Shown piece by piece: positions 28,201 through 36,349 of a stretch of DNA of 64,000 nucleotides. The translations under genes were made by a program, and so were the position numbers. The first letter of the stretch is position 1; each line of letters opens with the position of its first letter. The notes under the pieces are model-generated. The model searched no databases, had not been told where the DNA came from, and saw only the letters and a list, made by a program, of their open reading frames with translations. Source of the DNA: Opitutales bacterium (lineage in GTDB: Bacteria > Verrucomicrobiota > Verrucomicrobiia > Opitutales > Oceanipulchritudinaceae); the NCBI GenBank assembly GCA_007133065.1, contig SLNJ01000065.1, positions 1-64,000 on the forward strand, in the 5' to 3' direction.

Positions 28201-28333
28201 AGACCGACACGGTACGATGGCTGGACGCGGAGATTGGGACCATCCCTTCCTCGGCGAGATGTTCACGGAGTATCGATTGTATTTCGGGCCGCTGGATTAC
28301 TTCCTGCCCGACCCCGACGACGTGGTCGATTGA
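25208..28333 (+). CDS. Large secreted protein with Trp-rich segment, LamG and fibronectin-like domains
   Basis: 1041 aa. A signal peptide (GLLAALLLAPAGAAQA, cleavage near residue 40) is followed by a Trp/Tyr-rich segment (WLYAIEAGGGSYWYYSHTFG, then WMWHHEDFGNWIFTW) resembling the C-terminal tail of the subtilase at 56519. Residues about 220-420 are a LamG/concanavalin-like domain (RFDGAGDRVSLGNLDVEGSALTLEAWVRASD, NQWNHLAGVYDGTQMHVYINGALAG, MDEGSGATVYDASGRGNHGQL). About 460-570 is a fibronectin type III-like domain (VVNVTHDSAEIIWRTNAPATA). The last 470 residues, with HHRTGWSTRNKHPRM and RTWTGAATQGAV, I do not recognise; they could be a helical-barrel catalytic domain. Function unknown, probably extracellular or surface, acting on or binding glycans. 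Confidence 0.75.
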   Translation: MSMTSLSFHQLPARGMRGRFAILGLLAALLLAPAGAAQAQSGLNFIYEVENWKYEADLQWLYAIEAGGGSYWYYSHTFGWMWHHEDFGNWIFTWAFVDGMYSLKKELRQALHGEPIARAADQPDPATDPVTIVASAVRERELLLSVEYPGGNWDSRFALFAGDSVQGGTTPVWLVRNGFGDPGQETVRRTLRFDLASMDEAWNRSEHREVTLRAADLEIPYADSTYLRFDGAGDRVSLGNLDVEGSALTLEAWVRASDLTNCPQGDCRVISKASGTSTEDHYWMLSTREREGEFRLRFRVKTGGTTHTLESDPGAAIAENQWNHLAGVYDGTQMHVYINGALAGSTPATGPITPGAGVPVWIGDNPDETGSRPWSGDIDAVRIWSSARTAEQIAAGIKGPIHGPETGKIAEYRMDEGSGATVYDASGRGNHGQLGSTDGADSEDPDWILNRYGPFAAMEIGVVNVTHDSAEIIWRTNAPATAEVNYTTEDTTFRVWGNVATDGARANRKNELYPNRLPSSSEVVDEGSTLHRIVLTDLESGPDIEHFFQVRSTAADGRIALGPVLRFETKEPPVGPMASEITRHGITWTFDDEYRVGQFANGDYWVVGPVTINAISPDYTGERHGWGPNPDINEIPYDAWLRSFDSSLVPSLPYEAVPGESIVKAVSVEDPPMSGNFCHEQAQCLDSAAVLTVVDEVPPGEGRAVFRPPYVGDDKPYYFVEDLRLDLLANVTQTASAPEHLAEVERWFERLWVHHRTGWSTRNKHPRMSMPGYHAGMSRRTGKGALALHLNYPRQDKTQAVINYVQIGIDMFHMFEMGRTWTGAATQGAVTPIVYAALLLDDDHMKNAVDTADPGIWGEGGDRVYRSERTGMALFGSPSTPRAYWENQTRGGGSRTARDPHGYIDGGEVPGAVYQTCCFSQTFRGAAIALRFIEGQSIFNHEPFFEYTDRWMDFGAWTVPDPCAPPHPTLGMAVYGQAFGPDGSEDGDCIRGAGRGYEDRHGTMAGRGDWDHPFLGEMFTEYRLYFGPLDYFLPDPDDVVD

Positions 28334-28393
28334 CCCGATTTCCTTATCCTGCGGAAATCCATACAATCCATGTTTGGCCCGGCCTTGGTCAGG

Positions 28394-28435
28394 AGGCGGT
28401 AGGACCAGCCCTTATCGGCTGCGGCCCCACCGCCT
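28394..28435. repeat. REP-like imperfect palindrome
   Basis: AGGCGGTAGGACCAGCC (28394-28410) and GGCTGCGGCCCCACCGCCT (28417-28435) form an imperfect 17-19-bp stem around the loop CTTATC. No T-tract follows, so it is more like an extragenic palindrome than an intrinsic terminator. It lies in the 209-bp gap between the LamG protein and the DUF1573 gene. Confidence 0.55.
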
Positions 28436-28542
28436 TCTGCCCGCCTTTGGTCGCGGCCACCGCCGGCCATCCCGCTCAGCTTGACAAACCTGCGGTCCTG
28501 GCGATGATGTGCGTAGTCCACGGACGAGCATTCTCCGTTCCC

Positions 28543-29199
28543 ATGAAAAAGCTATCCATCCTTGCAATTGGCGCCCTCCTCGCCCCCGGCCTGCTCGCGG
28601 CGCAGCTCGCGTTTGAGGCACACTCGGTCACGGTAACCGCAGAGCCCGGCGCGAGCGAAGTGCCCGTTTACTTCCCCTTTGTGAACGAAGGGGACGAACC
28701 GGTCACCATCCTCGGGATGGACACGACGTGCGGCTGCACCACCTCGGAACTCGAAAAGCTGCATTACGAGCCAGGGGAGAGCGGCCGGATCGAAGCGGTC
28801 CTCAAGGCCGGACCGCGCAGCGGGGTACAACAACAACACGTGCGCGTGCGCACAGACAATCCCCGGGCGCCCGAACACCACCTGACGCTCCGCGTCCAAA
28901 TTCCGGAACTGATTGAACTCAGCGGCCGGATGCTGTACTGGCGAGTGGGTGATGACCCGGATCCCAAGTCGGTGCGGGTTCGCGTCGCCCATTCGGAGCC
29001 GATCCATATCACCGAAGTACTCACCCCCCCGCGTTCGGATTTCACGGTGGAACTCAAGGAAGTCGAGAAGGGACGCGCCTACGAGCTGATCGCCACCCCG
29101 AATTCAACCGAGTCCCGGAGCGCAACCAGTGTGATGCTCGTCACCGATTTTCCGAGTGAACAGCCACGGAGACTTCCGCTGAGCCTGCGTGTCTATTGA
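28543..29199 (+). CDS. Exported DUF1573 protein
   Basis: 218 aa from ATG 28543, with a signal peptide ending GLLAAQ. The DUF1573 pattern is clear: VYFPFVNEGDEPVTILGMDTTCGCTTSELEKLHYEPGESGRIEAVLKAGPRSGVQQQHVRVRTDN, with the paired CGC cysteines after TT. DUF1573 proteins have an Ig-like fold and occur in periplasmic or surface proteins of Bacteroidota and Verrucomicrobiota. It heads a group with a rhodanese and a MauE-like membrane protein; the shared thiol chemistry suggests periplasmic sulfur or redox handling. The exact role is unknown. Confidence 0.82.
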   Translation: MKKLSILAIGALLAPGLLAAQLAFEAHSVTVTAEPGASEVPVYFPFVNEGDEPVTILGMDTTCGCTTSELEKLHYEPGESGRIEAVLKAGPRSGVQQQHVRVRTDNPRAPEHHLTLRVQIPELIELSGRMLYWRVGDDPDPKSVRVRVAHSEPIHITEVLTPPRSDFTVELKEVEKGRAYELIATPNSTESRSATSVMLVTDFPSEQPRRLPLSLRVY

Positions 29200-29219
29200 A
29201 TTCGAGAGCCGCATCGCAC

Positions 29220-30212
29220 ATGAGCACCGACCGCAGAAAGGCGCACCGGAAATCGAAGAAAAAGCAGATTGATCCCGATCTCCCCTCGTCGCCCGCAACC
29301 CGCAAGGTCGCCGAGGACTACGCCGCCGCCATCACCCCGTCCGACCCGCCGTCATCCGCCGACGCTGACCAACACCAGGCGGAGGCGGTCTATTTCCCAA
29401 AGCCGGAGAAGGCCTACAATAACCTCGGGTTTCTGAACAGCTCGGCCGCCCGGTCGATCCGGATCCAGTGCGAGTTGACCGAACCGGCGATCCGGTTTCG
29501 CAAGCACCAGGTCAACAATACGATCGTGCTCTTCGGTTCGGCGCGGATTCCGGACCCCCAGGGCGCTTCCCGTGAGCTCAAAGAGATCGAGGATGCGATC
29601 GGCCGTGAAAAAAGCATGTCGCGCGAACAGAAATCGCAACTCGACCGGGCGCGCCGGCTCGCCCGAGCCGCGCCCTATTACGCAGACGCCAGACGCCTGG
29701 CCCGCGAGTTGACGGCTTGGTCTCTCGAGACGATTTCACAACCGCGCAAGCGCTTCTACATCTGCTCCGGCGGCGGACCCGGAATCATGGAGGCGGCCAA
29801 CCGCGGGGCGCGCGATGCCGGCGGGAAATCGGTCGCCCTGGGAATCAGCCTCCCGTTCGAGCAGCACCTGAACCAATACGCCGACGACGACCTTGGGTTC
29901 GAGTTTCACTACTTCTTCGTCCGCAAGTACTGGTTTCTTTACCTGGCAAAAGCACTTGTCGTCTTCCCGGGTGGGTTCGGCACATTGGACGAGCTCTTCG
30001 AGATGCTCACGTTGATCCAGACGCAAAAAGCCACGAAGTATGTCCCCGTCGTTTTGTACGGCTCCAAATTCTGGAACGAGGTGATCAATTTCCAGGCGCT
30101 TGTGGATTGGGGAGTCATCTCGGAGGAAGATATCAACCTCTTTCACATATTCGACTCGGTTGACGAGGTGCGCGACTACCTGGTCGGTGAGTTGGGCAAA
30201 TACTACCTCTGA
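29220..30212 (+). CDS. LOG-family (TIGR00730) nucleoside 5'-monophosphate phosphoribohydrolase-like protein
   Basis: 330 aa from ATG 29220. The basic, low-complexity N-terminus (residues 1-45, KAHRKSKKKQ) is variable. Core: NTIVLFGSARIPDP, the Rossmann motif ICSGGGPGIMEAANRGARDAGG and the family signature VVFPGGFGTLDELFEMLTLIQT, which holds the Arg/Glu active site of LOG enzymes. These cleave the N-glycosidic bond of (iso-prenylated) AMP; in bacteria the family is often misnamed lysine decarboxylase. It is longer than the usual 190-250 aa. It follows the DUF1573 gene by 20 bp. Confidence 0.88.
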   Translation: MSTDRRKAHRKSKKKQIDPDLPSSPATRKVAEDYAAAITPSDPPSSADADQHQAEAVYFPKPEKAYNNLGFLNSSAARSIRIQCELTEPAIRFRKHQVNNTIVLFGSARIPDPQGASRELKEIEDAIGREKSMSREQKSQLDRARRLARAAPYYADARRLARELTAWSLETISQPRKRFYICSGGGPGIMEAANRGARDAGGKSVALGISLPFEQHLNQYADDDLGFEFHYFFVRKYWFLYLAKALVVFPGGFGTLDELFEMLTLIQTQKATKYVPVVLYGSKFWNEVINFQALVDWGVISEEDINLFHIFDSVDEVRDYLVGELGKYYL

Positions 30213-30217
30213 ATGGT

Positions 30218-30661
30218 ATGGCACACGTCCGCGCAGCATTCCCCGGCGGGCAACTCGCGCGCGAGGCGGTTACACTCTTTCTCATCGCCGCACTCGCCGC
30301 GCTCGGAACTGCGCTGTTGCACCCGCGAGCACCCGGTTACGCTGAGGGGAAACCCGACGCCGGACAGATCCTGCTGGCGAACGTCCCCGAGCCGGTGCTC
30401 TGGGTTGACGCGCGCAACCGGGAGGATTACGAGAACGAGCACATCCCGGGGGCGATCCTGCTCAATGAGACGGAATGGGACACACTGTTGTTCGAATTCT
30501 TCGAAGTCTGGGATCCCGACTTACCGGTCGTCGTTTACTGCGGTGAAACCGCGTGTCTCGCGAGCAAAGCGGTTGCCGATCGCCTGCGCCGCGAGCTGGA
30601 TATCGGAACGTTCCACCATCTCGCCGGCGGCTGGGAAGAGTGGAAGAGGGCACAGCGATGA
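30218..30661 (+). CDS. Membrane-anchored rhodanese-like protein
   Basis: 147 aa. An N-terminal membrane helix (VTLFLIAALAALGTALL) is followed by a rhodanese domain: VLWVDARNREDYENEHIPGAILLNETEWD and the active loop VVVYCGETACLASKAVADRL with the catalytic Cys (CGETAC). Five bp separate it from the LOG gene and its stop overlaps the MauE-like gene (ATGA). Rhodaneses transfer sulfane sulfur or sense thiols; the anchor places it at the periplasmic face with DUF1573 and the MauE-like protein. Confidence 0.88.
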   Translation: MAHVRAAFPGGQLAREAVTLFLIAALAALGTALLHPRAPGYAEGKPDAGQILLANVPEPVLWVDARNREDYENEHIPGAILLNETEWDTLLFEFFEVWDPDLPVVVYCGETACLASKAVADRLRRELDIGTFHHLAGGWEEWKRAQR

Positions 30662-31128
30662 GACGGCTCCCGGTCATCGCCGCAATGGTCCTGCTCGGCG
30701 GCACCTACCTCGTCGCCGGCCTGCTCAAAGTCGCCTCTCCCGACCGATTTCTGCTCGACGTGCAGAGCTTTCAGATTCTGCCGTACCCCCTCGCCTGGGC
30801 CACGGCCTTCTTCCTGCCGTGGCTCGAGATTTTCGCGGCCGTATCGGTCTTCACCCGCCGCTTGTTTTGTGGCGCCTGCGCCTGGCTGGCTCTCCTGAGC
30901 GTCGTGTTCATCGGCGCCTTGATTTCCGCGGAAGTCCGCGGCTTCGACCTCGACTGCGGCTGTTTCGGGGATTGGCTCGTCTTTCCCAACCTGGCCACCC
31001 ATCTCTTCTACAACACCCTTCTCGCCCTCGCCGCACTCGGGCTGATCTGGGAGGCGGGCCACCGGACTCGCGCCGCTCGGAATTCTTCACCTACAGACCA
31101 TGACAAAATCGACTCCAGCAAGGAATAG
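30658..31128 (+). CDS. MauE/DoxX-like redox-associated membrane protein
   Basis: 156 aa from ATG 30658. Four hydrophobic segments are evident: AAMVLLGGTYLVAGLLKV, LAWATAFFLPWLEIFAAVSVF, LFCGACAWLALLSVVFIGALIS, and LFYNTLLALAALGLIWE. The motif DLDCGCFGDW between segments 3 and 4 is the hallmark of MauE/DoxX-like proteins (VKOR/MauE-type), which pair with disulfide or quinone chemistry. Overlap of 4 nt with the rhodanese and 29 nt with the following dehydrogenase points to one transcript. Confidence 0.85.
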   Translation: MRRLPVIAAMVLLGGTYLVAGLLKVASPDRFLLDVQSFQILPYPLAWATAFFLPWLEIFAAVSVFTRRLFCGACAWLALLSVVFIGALISAEVRGFDLDCGCFGDWLVFPNLATHLFYNTLLALAALGLIWEAGHRTRAARNSSPTDHDKIDSSKE

Positions 31129-32248
31129 CAGAGCGAGCAAGACCGCCGTCGCATCCGAAAAAACGGTGCCGGCGCCGCGCCTCCCATACGAACCCCCGAA
31201 ACCGAAACGCCTCCGTCCGACGATCGGCTTGATCGGATGCGGCGGGATCACCGTCCAGCACCTCGCCGCCTATAAGAAAATGGGTTGGGACGTCGTCGCG
31301 TTGTGTGACTCCGACACCGATCGCGCTGAAACCAAGCGGAAAGACTTCTTCCCGAAGGCAGCGGTCATCTCCGATCACCGCCGGCTCCTCGAGCGGGCGG
31401 ATATCAATGTGGTGGACATCGCCACGCATCCCGCCGAACGACTTCCCCTGATCCGCGACGCGCTCGAAGCGGACAAGGATGTTCTGAGTCAGAAACCGTT
31501 TGTGCTCGATCTCGACGAGGGAGAAGCGCTCGTCGAGCTGGCGAAACGCAAAAAACGCCGCGTCGCGGTCAATCAGAACGGCCGTTGGGCGCCGTATCTC
31601 TCATACGCGCGGGAAGCGGCGACCGCCGGCGTCCTCGGGGAGATCCAAACAGTAAACATTTCCCTGAACTGGAATCACACCTGGATCAAGGGAACGCCCT
31701 TCGAGCGCATCCACCATATCATCCTGTACGACTTCGCGATTCATTGGTTCGATTTCGTCGCCTGCCTGTTTGGGGAGCGCAATGCCGCTTCCGTTTTCGC
31801 CACGACCGCACATCTCCGCGGCCAGGAGTTGCGTTCGCCTTTGGCGGCGCACGCGATCGTCGACTACGGCGACGGTCTCGCCTCGCTCGCGTTCAATGGC
31901 CACACCCTGCACACCAATGAGGAGTCTCTATCGATTATCGGAACAGAGGGCGCCTACTCGGCCACCGGTAAGGTCTGCGACGCGTCGCGCATCGCATTGC
32001 GTACAGCGCGCGGCACCTCCCGGCCGCGCCTCGCAGGCAATTGGTTCCCCGACGGATTCGCGGGCTCGATGGGCGAGTTGCTGTGCGCCATCGAGGAGGA
32101 TCGCGAACCCGGCAACAACGCGGCAAACAACCTGCGCAGCCTCGCCCTCTGCTTCGCCGCGATCGAAAGCACCGCAACCGGCAAGCCGGTCACACCCGGT
32201 TCGGTTCGCCAGGCCGGAGCGGGAGCAAGACCCGACACCACAGCATAA
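31100..32248 (+). CDS. Gfo/Idh/MocA-family oxidoreductase
   Basis: 382 aa. A low-complexity N-terminal tail (1-40) precedes the Rossmann motif TIGLIGCGGITVQHLAAYKKMG, then VDIATHPAERLPLIRDALEADKDVLSQKPF (the EKP-type motif appears as QKP, with the Lys that aids catalysis) and the C-terminal alpha/beta domain with YDFAIHWFDFVACLFGE, carrying the conserved His. It is an NAD(P)-dependent sugar or cyclitol dehydrogenase; substrate unknown. Sugar genes follow immediately: a lactonase and a sulfatase. Confidence 0.88.
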   Translation: MTKSTPARNSRASKTAVASEKTVPAPRLPYEPPKPKRLRPTIGLIGCGGITVQHLAAYKKMGWDVVALCDSDTDRAETKRKDFFPKAAVISDHRRLLERADINVVDIATHPAERLPLIRDALEADKDVLSQKPFVLDLDEGEALVELAKRKKRRVAVNQNGRWAPYLSYAREAATAGVLGEIQTVNISLNWNHTWIKGTPFERIHHIILYDFAIHWFDFVACLFGERNAASVFATTAHLRGQELRSPLAAHAIVDYGDGLASLAFNGHTLHTNEESLSIIGTEGAYSATGKVCDASRIALRTARGTSRPRLAGNWFPDGFAGSMGELLCAIEEDREPGNNAANNLRSLALCFAAIESTATGKPVTPGSVRQAGAGARPDTTA

Positions 32249-32273
32249 TCCCCAGCAGGCTTTTCTTCGACAC

Positions 32274-33338
32274 ATGGAAATTTTTTACATCGGTTCATTC
32301 GACGATTCGGGAATGCACATCCTCACTCTCGATCGCACCCGTTTGGTCTTCGAGCACATCGCAAACGTCCCCGACCTGCCCGCGCCCTCGTTCCAAGCCC
32401 TGCATCCGGCGATCCCTTGCCTCTATTCGGTCAGCGGCGCCAAATCAACCGCAAACGACCCCGGCGGCACCGTCGCAGCCTATCGCATCGACCCGAAGTC
32501 CGGCCGCCTCACAGTCCTCAACACTCGATCGACCAAGGGAAGCGGGCCATGCCACATCAGTGTTGATCCCCACGGCGCATTCGCTTTCGTATCCAACTAC
32601 GGCGCCGGCAGCCTCGCGGTATACCCGATCGTGGACAACGGCAGCCTCGGGAGCATCTCCGACCTGATTCAACATCACGGGAACAGCGTGCATCCGAAGC
32701 GGCAGGAAGCGCCCCACATGCACTCGGCCATCCCGTCGCCCGACGGACGCTATGTCTACGCTTCCGACCTCGGGATCGATCAGATACGGATCTATTCCCT
32801 GAACCGTGAAGCCGGCACCCTGGAACCCGCAGAACCCCCATTCGTCGAATCCGCCCCGGCATCCGGTCCGCGGCATTTGGCCATTCATCCCGATCGTCCA
32901 TTCGCTTATTCGGCGGAGGAACTCTCCAGCACGGTGGCAGCTTACGCAATGGAAGCAGCATCGGGCGCGCTCTCCCCGATTCAACGTCTTTCTATGCTTC
33001 CCGAGAATCACCAGGAAGCAAGCTCAGCCGCCGACATCCACATATCCCCGGACGGCCGGTTTCTTTACGCCTCCAACCGCGGCCATGACAGTATCGTGAT
33101 CTTCGATATCGATTCCGAGACCGGAAGGTTGACCACCGTCGGCCATGAATCGACCCGGGGAGGACACCCCCGGAACTTCTACATCGACGGAACCGGGACG
33201 CACCTGTTCGTGGCAAACCGGGACAACGACAACATCGTCTTATTCGAACGGGATCGCCAATCCGGGAAACTGCGCGCCACCGGCGCCGAGGCACACGTTC
33301 CCAAACCGGTCTGCATTACCGAATATCGACCGAGGTGA
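32274..33338 (+). CDS. Lactonase family protein (YbhE/Pgl-like beta-propeller)
   Basis: 354 aa from ATG 32274. Seven-bladed propeller repeats are visible: SGPCHISVDPHGAFAFVSNYGAGSLAVYPI, HMHSAIPSPDGRYVYASDLGIDQIRIYSLN, GPRHLAIHPDRPFAYSAEELSSTVAAYAM, ASSAADIHISPDGRFLYASNRGHDSIVIFDI and GHPRNFYIDGTGTHLFVANRDNDNIVLFE. This matches the 6-phosphogluconolactonase (Pgl/YbhE) family. It hydrolyses a sugar lactone, probably one produced by the adjacent dehydrogenase; whether the pair acts in the pentose pathway or on an uncommon sugar is unknown. Confidence 0.9.
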   Translation: MEIFYIGSFDDSGMHILTLDRTRLVFEHIANVPDLPAPSFQALHPAIPCLYSVSGAKSTANDPGGTVAAYRIDPKSGRLTVLNTRSTKGSGPCHISVDPHGAFAFVSNYGAGSLAVYPIVDNGSLGSISDLIQHHGNSVHPKRQEAPHMHSAIPSPDGRYVYASDLGIDQIRIYSLNREAGTLEPAEPPFVESAPASGPRHLAIHPDRPFAYSAEELSSTVAAYAMEAASGALSPIQRLSMLPENHQEASSAADIHISPDGRFLYASNRGHDSIVIFDIDSETGRLTTVGHESTRGGHPRNFYIDGTGTHLFVANRDNDNIVLFERDRQSGKLRATGAEAHVPKPVCITEYRPR

Positions 33339-33365
33339 TTTCATCACGACATCTCCGGAGTCACC

Positions 33366-34955
33366 ATGCCTGAGAAACGCGCCACCCCCATCCACGCACC
33401 GCCGAACATCCTGCTCATCACCTCGGACCAGCAGCACTGGACAACGCTCGGCGCCATCAACCCTTGCATCGATACACCCAATCTGGATCGCCTTGCCGCC
33501 ATTGGTACGCGTTTCGATCGGGCGTATTGTCCCAACCCCACCTGCACCCCCACCCGGGCCTCCATCATCACCGGCATGTACCCCTCCCAGCACGGAGCAT
33601 GGTCGCTCGGAACGAAACTCGACGAGACCATTCCCACGCTCGGAGAGCACCTCGGGAAGGCCGGATACGCCACGCACCTCGTCGGCAAAGCCCATTTTCA
33701 TCCGCTTGCAACCAATCCCACTCAAACCAGCGTCGAGTGCCAGCCGATTCTCCGCGACCTCGACTTCTGGCGGGGGTTCACCGGGCCGTGGTACGGATTT
33801 GACCGGGTCGAACTGGCTCGCAACCACGCCAACGAATCGCACGCCGGCCAGCACTACGCAATCTGGCTCGAGGAGAACGGTCTGCACGACTGGCGCGAGT
33901 ACTTCGTGCCGCCACCCGGCACGCACGAGGGGGGTTCGAAGTCACCCAAAGCACCTTACTCGACCTCGAACCAACCGGGCAACCGCGACCGCGCATGGGC
34001 GCTCCCGGAGGAGTTGCACTACTCCGTCTGGACGGCCGAACGGAGCATCGCCAATATCGAAGCGGCGGTCCGCGCCGGTCAGCCGTTCTTTACGTGGGCC
34101 AGTTTCCACGATCCGCATCCGCCTTACGCCGTCCCCGAGCCGTTCGCCAGCATGTACAAGCTGGAGGATATGCCGATCGGACGCTACGCTCCCGCCGAGT
34201 TCGACCGCATGACACCGTGGCACCGCGAGGCGAGAAAACCGCCCGGCGAAGCCGATTTCTCTCTGTTGAACGAGAACGGATTCGGCATCCACGGCGGCCA
34301 CTCCCACCTCCACGACGAAGATCAGCTCCGGGCCGACATGGCCTGCTACTACGGCATGATCACCCTCATGGACCGAGAGATCGGGAGGATTCTGGATGCG
34401 CTCGACCGACTCGGCCTCGCAGACAACACCATCGTCCTGTTCACCAGCGATCATGGTCACTTCCTCGGGCAGCACGGCCTGACGGCCAAGGCGATCTTCA
34501 ACTATGAGGACGTCATCCGCGTCCCGTTCATCGCGCGCGTTCCCGGCCAACGGGAGACGAGCAACGCTTCAAATGCGATCCAATCCCTGGTCGATCTCGC
34601 TCCCTCGCTCATGTCCGCCGCCGGACTGGAGATCCCGGGGACAATGACCGGGGTCGATCAGACCCGCGTGTGGCGCGGCGAGTCGGAATTCGCCCGCGAC
34701 CACGCCCTCTGCGAGCACCGATTCCAGCCGAACACCCTGCACCTGCGAACGTATGTCGATGAACGATACAAGATCACGCTCTGGCGCGACCAGCCGTACG
34801 GCGAACTCTTCGACCTCCAATCCGATCCGGAGGAACGCAACAACCTCTGGAACGACCCGGAAGCCCAATCCTTGAAAGGCGACCTCCTCCTCCGCTACGC
34901 CTACGCCGAAATGCAGCGCGAGCCGATGCGCTACCCCCGAATCGCCGGAGCGTAA
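33366..34955 (+). CDS. Sulfatase
   Basis: 529 aa. The formylglycine motif C60-T-P-T-R64 (in PTCTPTRASIITGMYPSQHG) is the sulfatase signature, and D21-Q-Q supplies the metal-binding acidic residue near the start. TPNLDRLAAIGTRFDRAYC and TSDHGHFLGQHGLTAKAIFNYEDVIRVPF complete the type I sulfatase fold. No signal peptide is visible. It should hydrolyse sulfate esters from a sulfated sugar; with the dehydrogenase and lactonase upstream it may belong to a short sugar catabolic route. An anaerobic/aerobic formylglycine-generating enzyme is not present in the window. Confidence 0.93.
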   Translation: MPEKRATPIHAPPNILLITSDQQHWTTLGAINPCIDTPNLDRLAAIGTRFDRAYCPNPTCTPTRASIITGMYPSQHGAWSLGTKLDETIPTLGEHLGKAGYATHLVGKAHFHPLATNPTQTSVECQPILRDLDFWRGFTGPWYGFDRVELARNHANESHAGQHYAIWLEENGLHDWREYFVPPPGTHEGGSKSPKAPYSTSNQPGNRDRAWALPEELHYSVWTAERSIANIEAAVRAGQPFFTWASFHDPHPPYAVPEPFASMYKLEDMPIGRYAPAEFDRMTPWHREARKPPGEADFSLLNENGFGIHGGHSHLHDEDQLRADMACYYGMITLMDREIGRILDALDRLGLADNTIVLFTSDHGHFLGQHGLTAKAIFNYEDVIRVPFIARVPGQRETSNASNAIQSLVDLAPSLMSAAGLEIPGTMTGVDQTRVWRGESEFARDHALCEHRFQPNTLHLRTYVDERYKITLWRDQPYGELFDLQSDPEERNNLWNDPEAQSLKGDLLLRYAYAEMQREPMRYPRIAGA

Positions 34956-35028
34956 TCGGAGATAGCCGGATGCAACTCAGGGCATTGGAGATTGACCATT
35001 CGGCCGGTTACGGTATTCCGTTGTACCC

Positions 35029-35478
35029 ATGCACCATCTCATTACGCGTCTCACAGCCGTCTTTATTGCCGGCACGCTGCTCACCGCATGTGCCCCCGAT
35101 ACCGGTACCGTATCGGATGCGCCGGATCCGGAAGGCTCCCCGTCGGCCGGGGTCGTATTCGCCGACGGTGCCGCAAGTGGCGCGATCAACGAGATTCACC
35201 CGCCGTATGGGAATCTGGATACGGTCTTCACCGAAGCCGATCTCAACCGGATTGGCCTCGCCCAGGGCGACCGCTTTCAGGTCGAAGCGAACGGCAATAC
35301 CCTCGAAGTCACCTGGGCGACCACGTACGAGGACGTTCCAGAGGGTTCGGGCGTCGCGTTTTTGAACTGGGAAGACAAGCTTCGCATCGCACGCAACCAC
35401 GCCAGCGCCGCGGAAACTTTGGGCGTCACCGAGGAAGACATCATCACAATTCGCCCCCTTGCCGGATCCGTAGATTAG
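35029..35478 (+). CDS. Lipoprotein consisting of a lone SAM_HAT_C-type domain
   Basis: 149 aa. A lipobox is clear: TAVFIAGTLLTAC with the lipidated Cys at 21. The rest reads GAINEIHPPYGNLDTVFTEADLNRIGL and TYEDVPEGSGVAFLNWEDKLRIARNHASAAETLGVTEEDIITI, which follows the C-terminal beta-barrel domain of SAM hydroxide adenosyltransferase (DUF62/chlorinase-fluorinase family). The N-terminal catalytic domain of that enzyme is missing, so this is a stand-alone, envelope-anchored C-terminal domain. It would not be catalytic on its own; a ligand-binding role is possible. The gene lies between the sulfatase and the Coa1-like gene. Confidence 0.72.
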   Translation: MHHLITRLTAVFIAGTLLTACAPDTGTVSDAPDPEGSPSAGVVFADGAASGAINEIHPPYGNLDTVFTEADLNRIGLAQGDRFQVEANGNTLEVTWATTYEDVPEGSGVAFLNWEDKLRIARNHASAAETLGVTEEDIITIRPLAGSVD

Positions 35479-35538
35479 GTATTCCGATCCACGCCAATTG
35501 AGATCGCATCGGAGGGCAAGGCGCCACCGATATCCGCC

Positions 35539-36222
35539 ATGAGCGATCATTCTCCGCCGGCCTTTTATAGCCCCGAAAATAACTCGGGCCAGGGGCCGCG
35601 TTCCTCCCTGCCACGGGAGCTGCGCCGATGGAACTGGGGCGCATTCTTTCTCAACTGGATCTGGGGAATTGGAAACAGCACCTACATCGCCCTGCTGATG
35701 TTCGTGCCCGTGATCAATTTCGTGATGCCCTTCGTGCTCGGCGCAAAGGGCAATGAATGGGCATGGCGCAATCGCTACTGGCGGAGCGTCGCCGACTTCC
35801 GGAAGACGCAGCGCCGCTGGGCCATCGCCGGGGTGATCGTGGCCTGCGCGGTTCTAGGATTCTTTCCGGCGCTCTTCACCGTGGTCATGGGGTCGATGAA
35901 GATGAGCACCCCGTACCGGATGGCCATGGAGGAGGTCCGCGCAGACGACGCCGTGGTCACCGCGATCGGAAGCCCGATACGCGCGGGATTTCTCGTCAGC
36001 GGGAGCATCAATATAAGCGGCGGGAGCGGCAGTTCGGATCTCCGATTCATGGTGCGCGGACCGGAGGGACACGGTACCGTGTACACGACGGCGACCCGGG
36101 AGGCCGGCGACTGGGCGATAACCGCGTTGATTCTCGATCTCGACGAGGAGGGGCGAATCGACCTGATCCGCCCACTACCCTCAATCGAACCGGAGCGCCA
36201 ACCCGATCCGATTGAGATCTGA
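35539..36222 (+). CDS. Membrane protein with C-terminal Coa1-like domain
   Basis: 227 aa. Two or three membrane segments: ALLMFVPVINFVMPFVLGA and WAIAGVIVACAVLGFFPALFTVVM, preceded by LRRWNWGAFFLNWIWGIGN. The C-terminal half YRMAMEEVRADDAVVTAIGSPIRAGFLVSGSINISGGSGSSDLRFMVRGPEGHGTVYTTATREAGDWAI is the pattern of the Coa1/Tim21-like domain (cytochrome c oxidase assembly factor Coa1 family). The role in bacteria is not settled. Promoter or terminator signals around it are not obvious. Confidence 0.75.
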   Translation: MSDHSPPAFYSPENNSGQGPRSSLPRELRRWNWGAFFLNWIWGIGNSTYIALLMFVPVINFVMPFVLGAKGNEWAWRNRYWRSVADFRKTQRRWAIAGVIVACAVLGFFPALFTVVMGSMKMSTPYRMAMEEVRADDAVVTAIGSPIRAGFLVSGSINISGGSGSSDLRFMVRGPEGHGTVYTTATREAGDWAITALILDLDEEGRIDLIRPLPSIEPERQPDPIEI

Positions 36223-36349
36223 CCCGGGCCGATCCCCGTACCGGCCAGCCGGCCCGGAGTGCGGAAATGCTTGTGTCTGAAGATGGCGTCACGGCAAGGC
36301 CCAAAACTCTTGCTTCGATTACGGGATTCTGTCGCATTCCACTCCAAGA

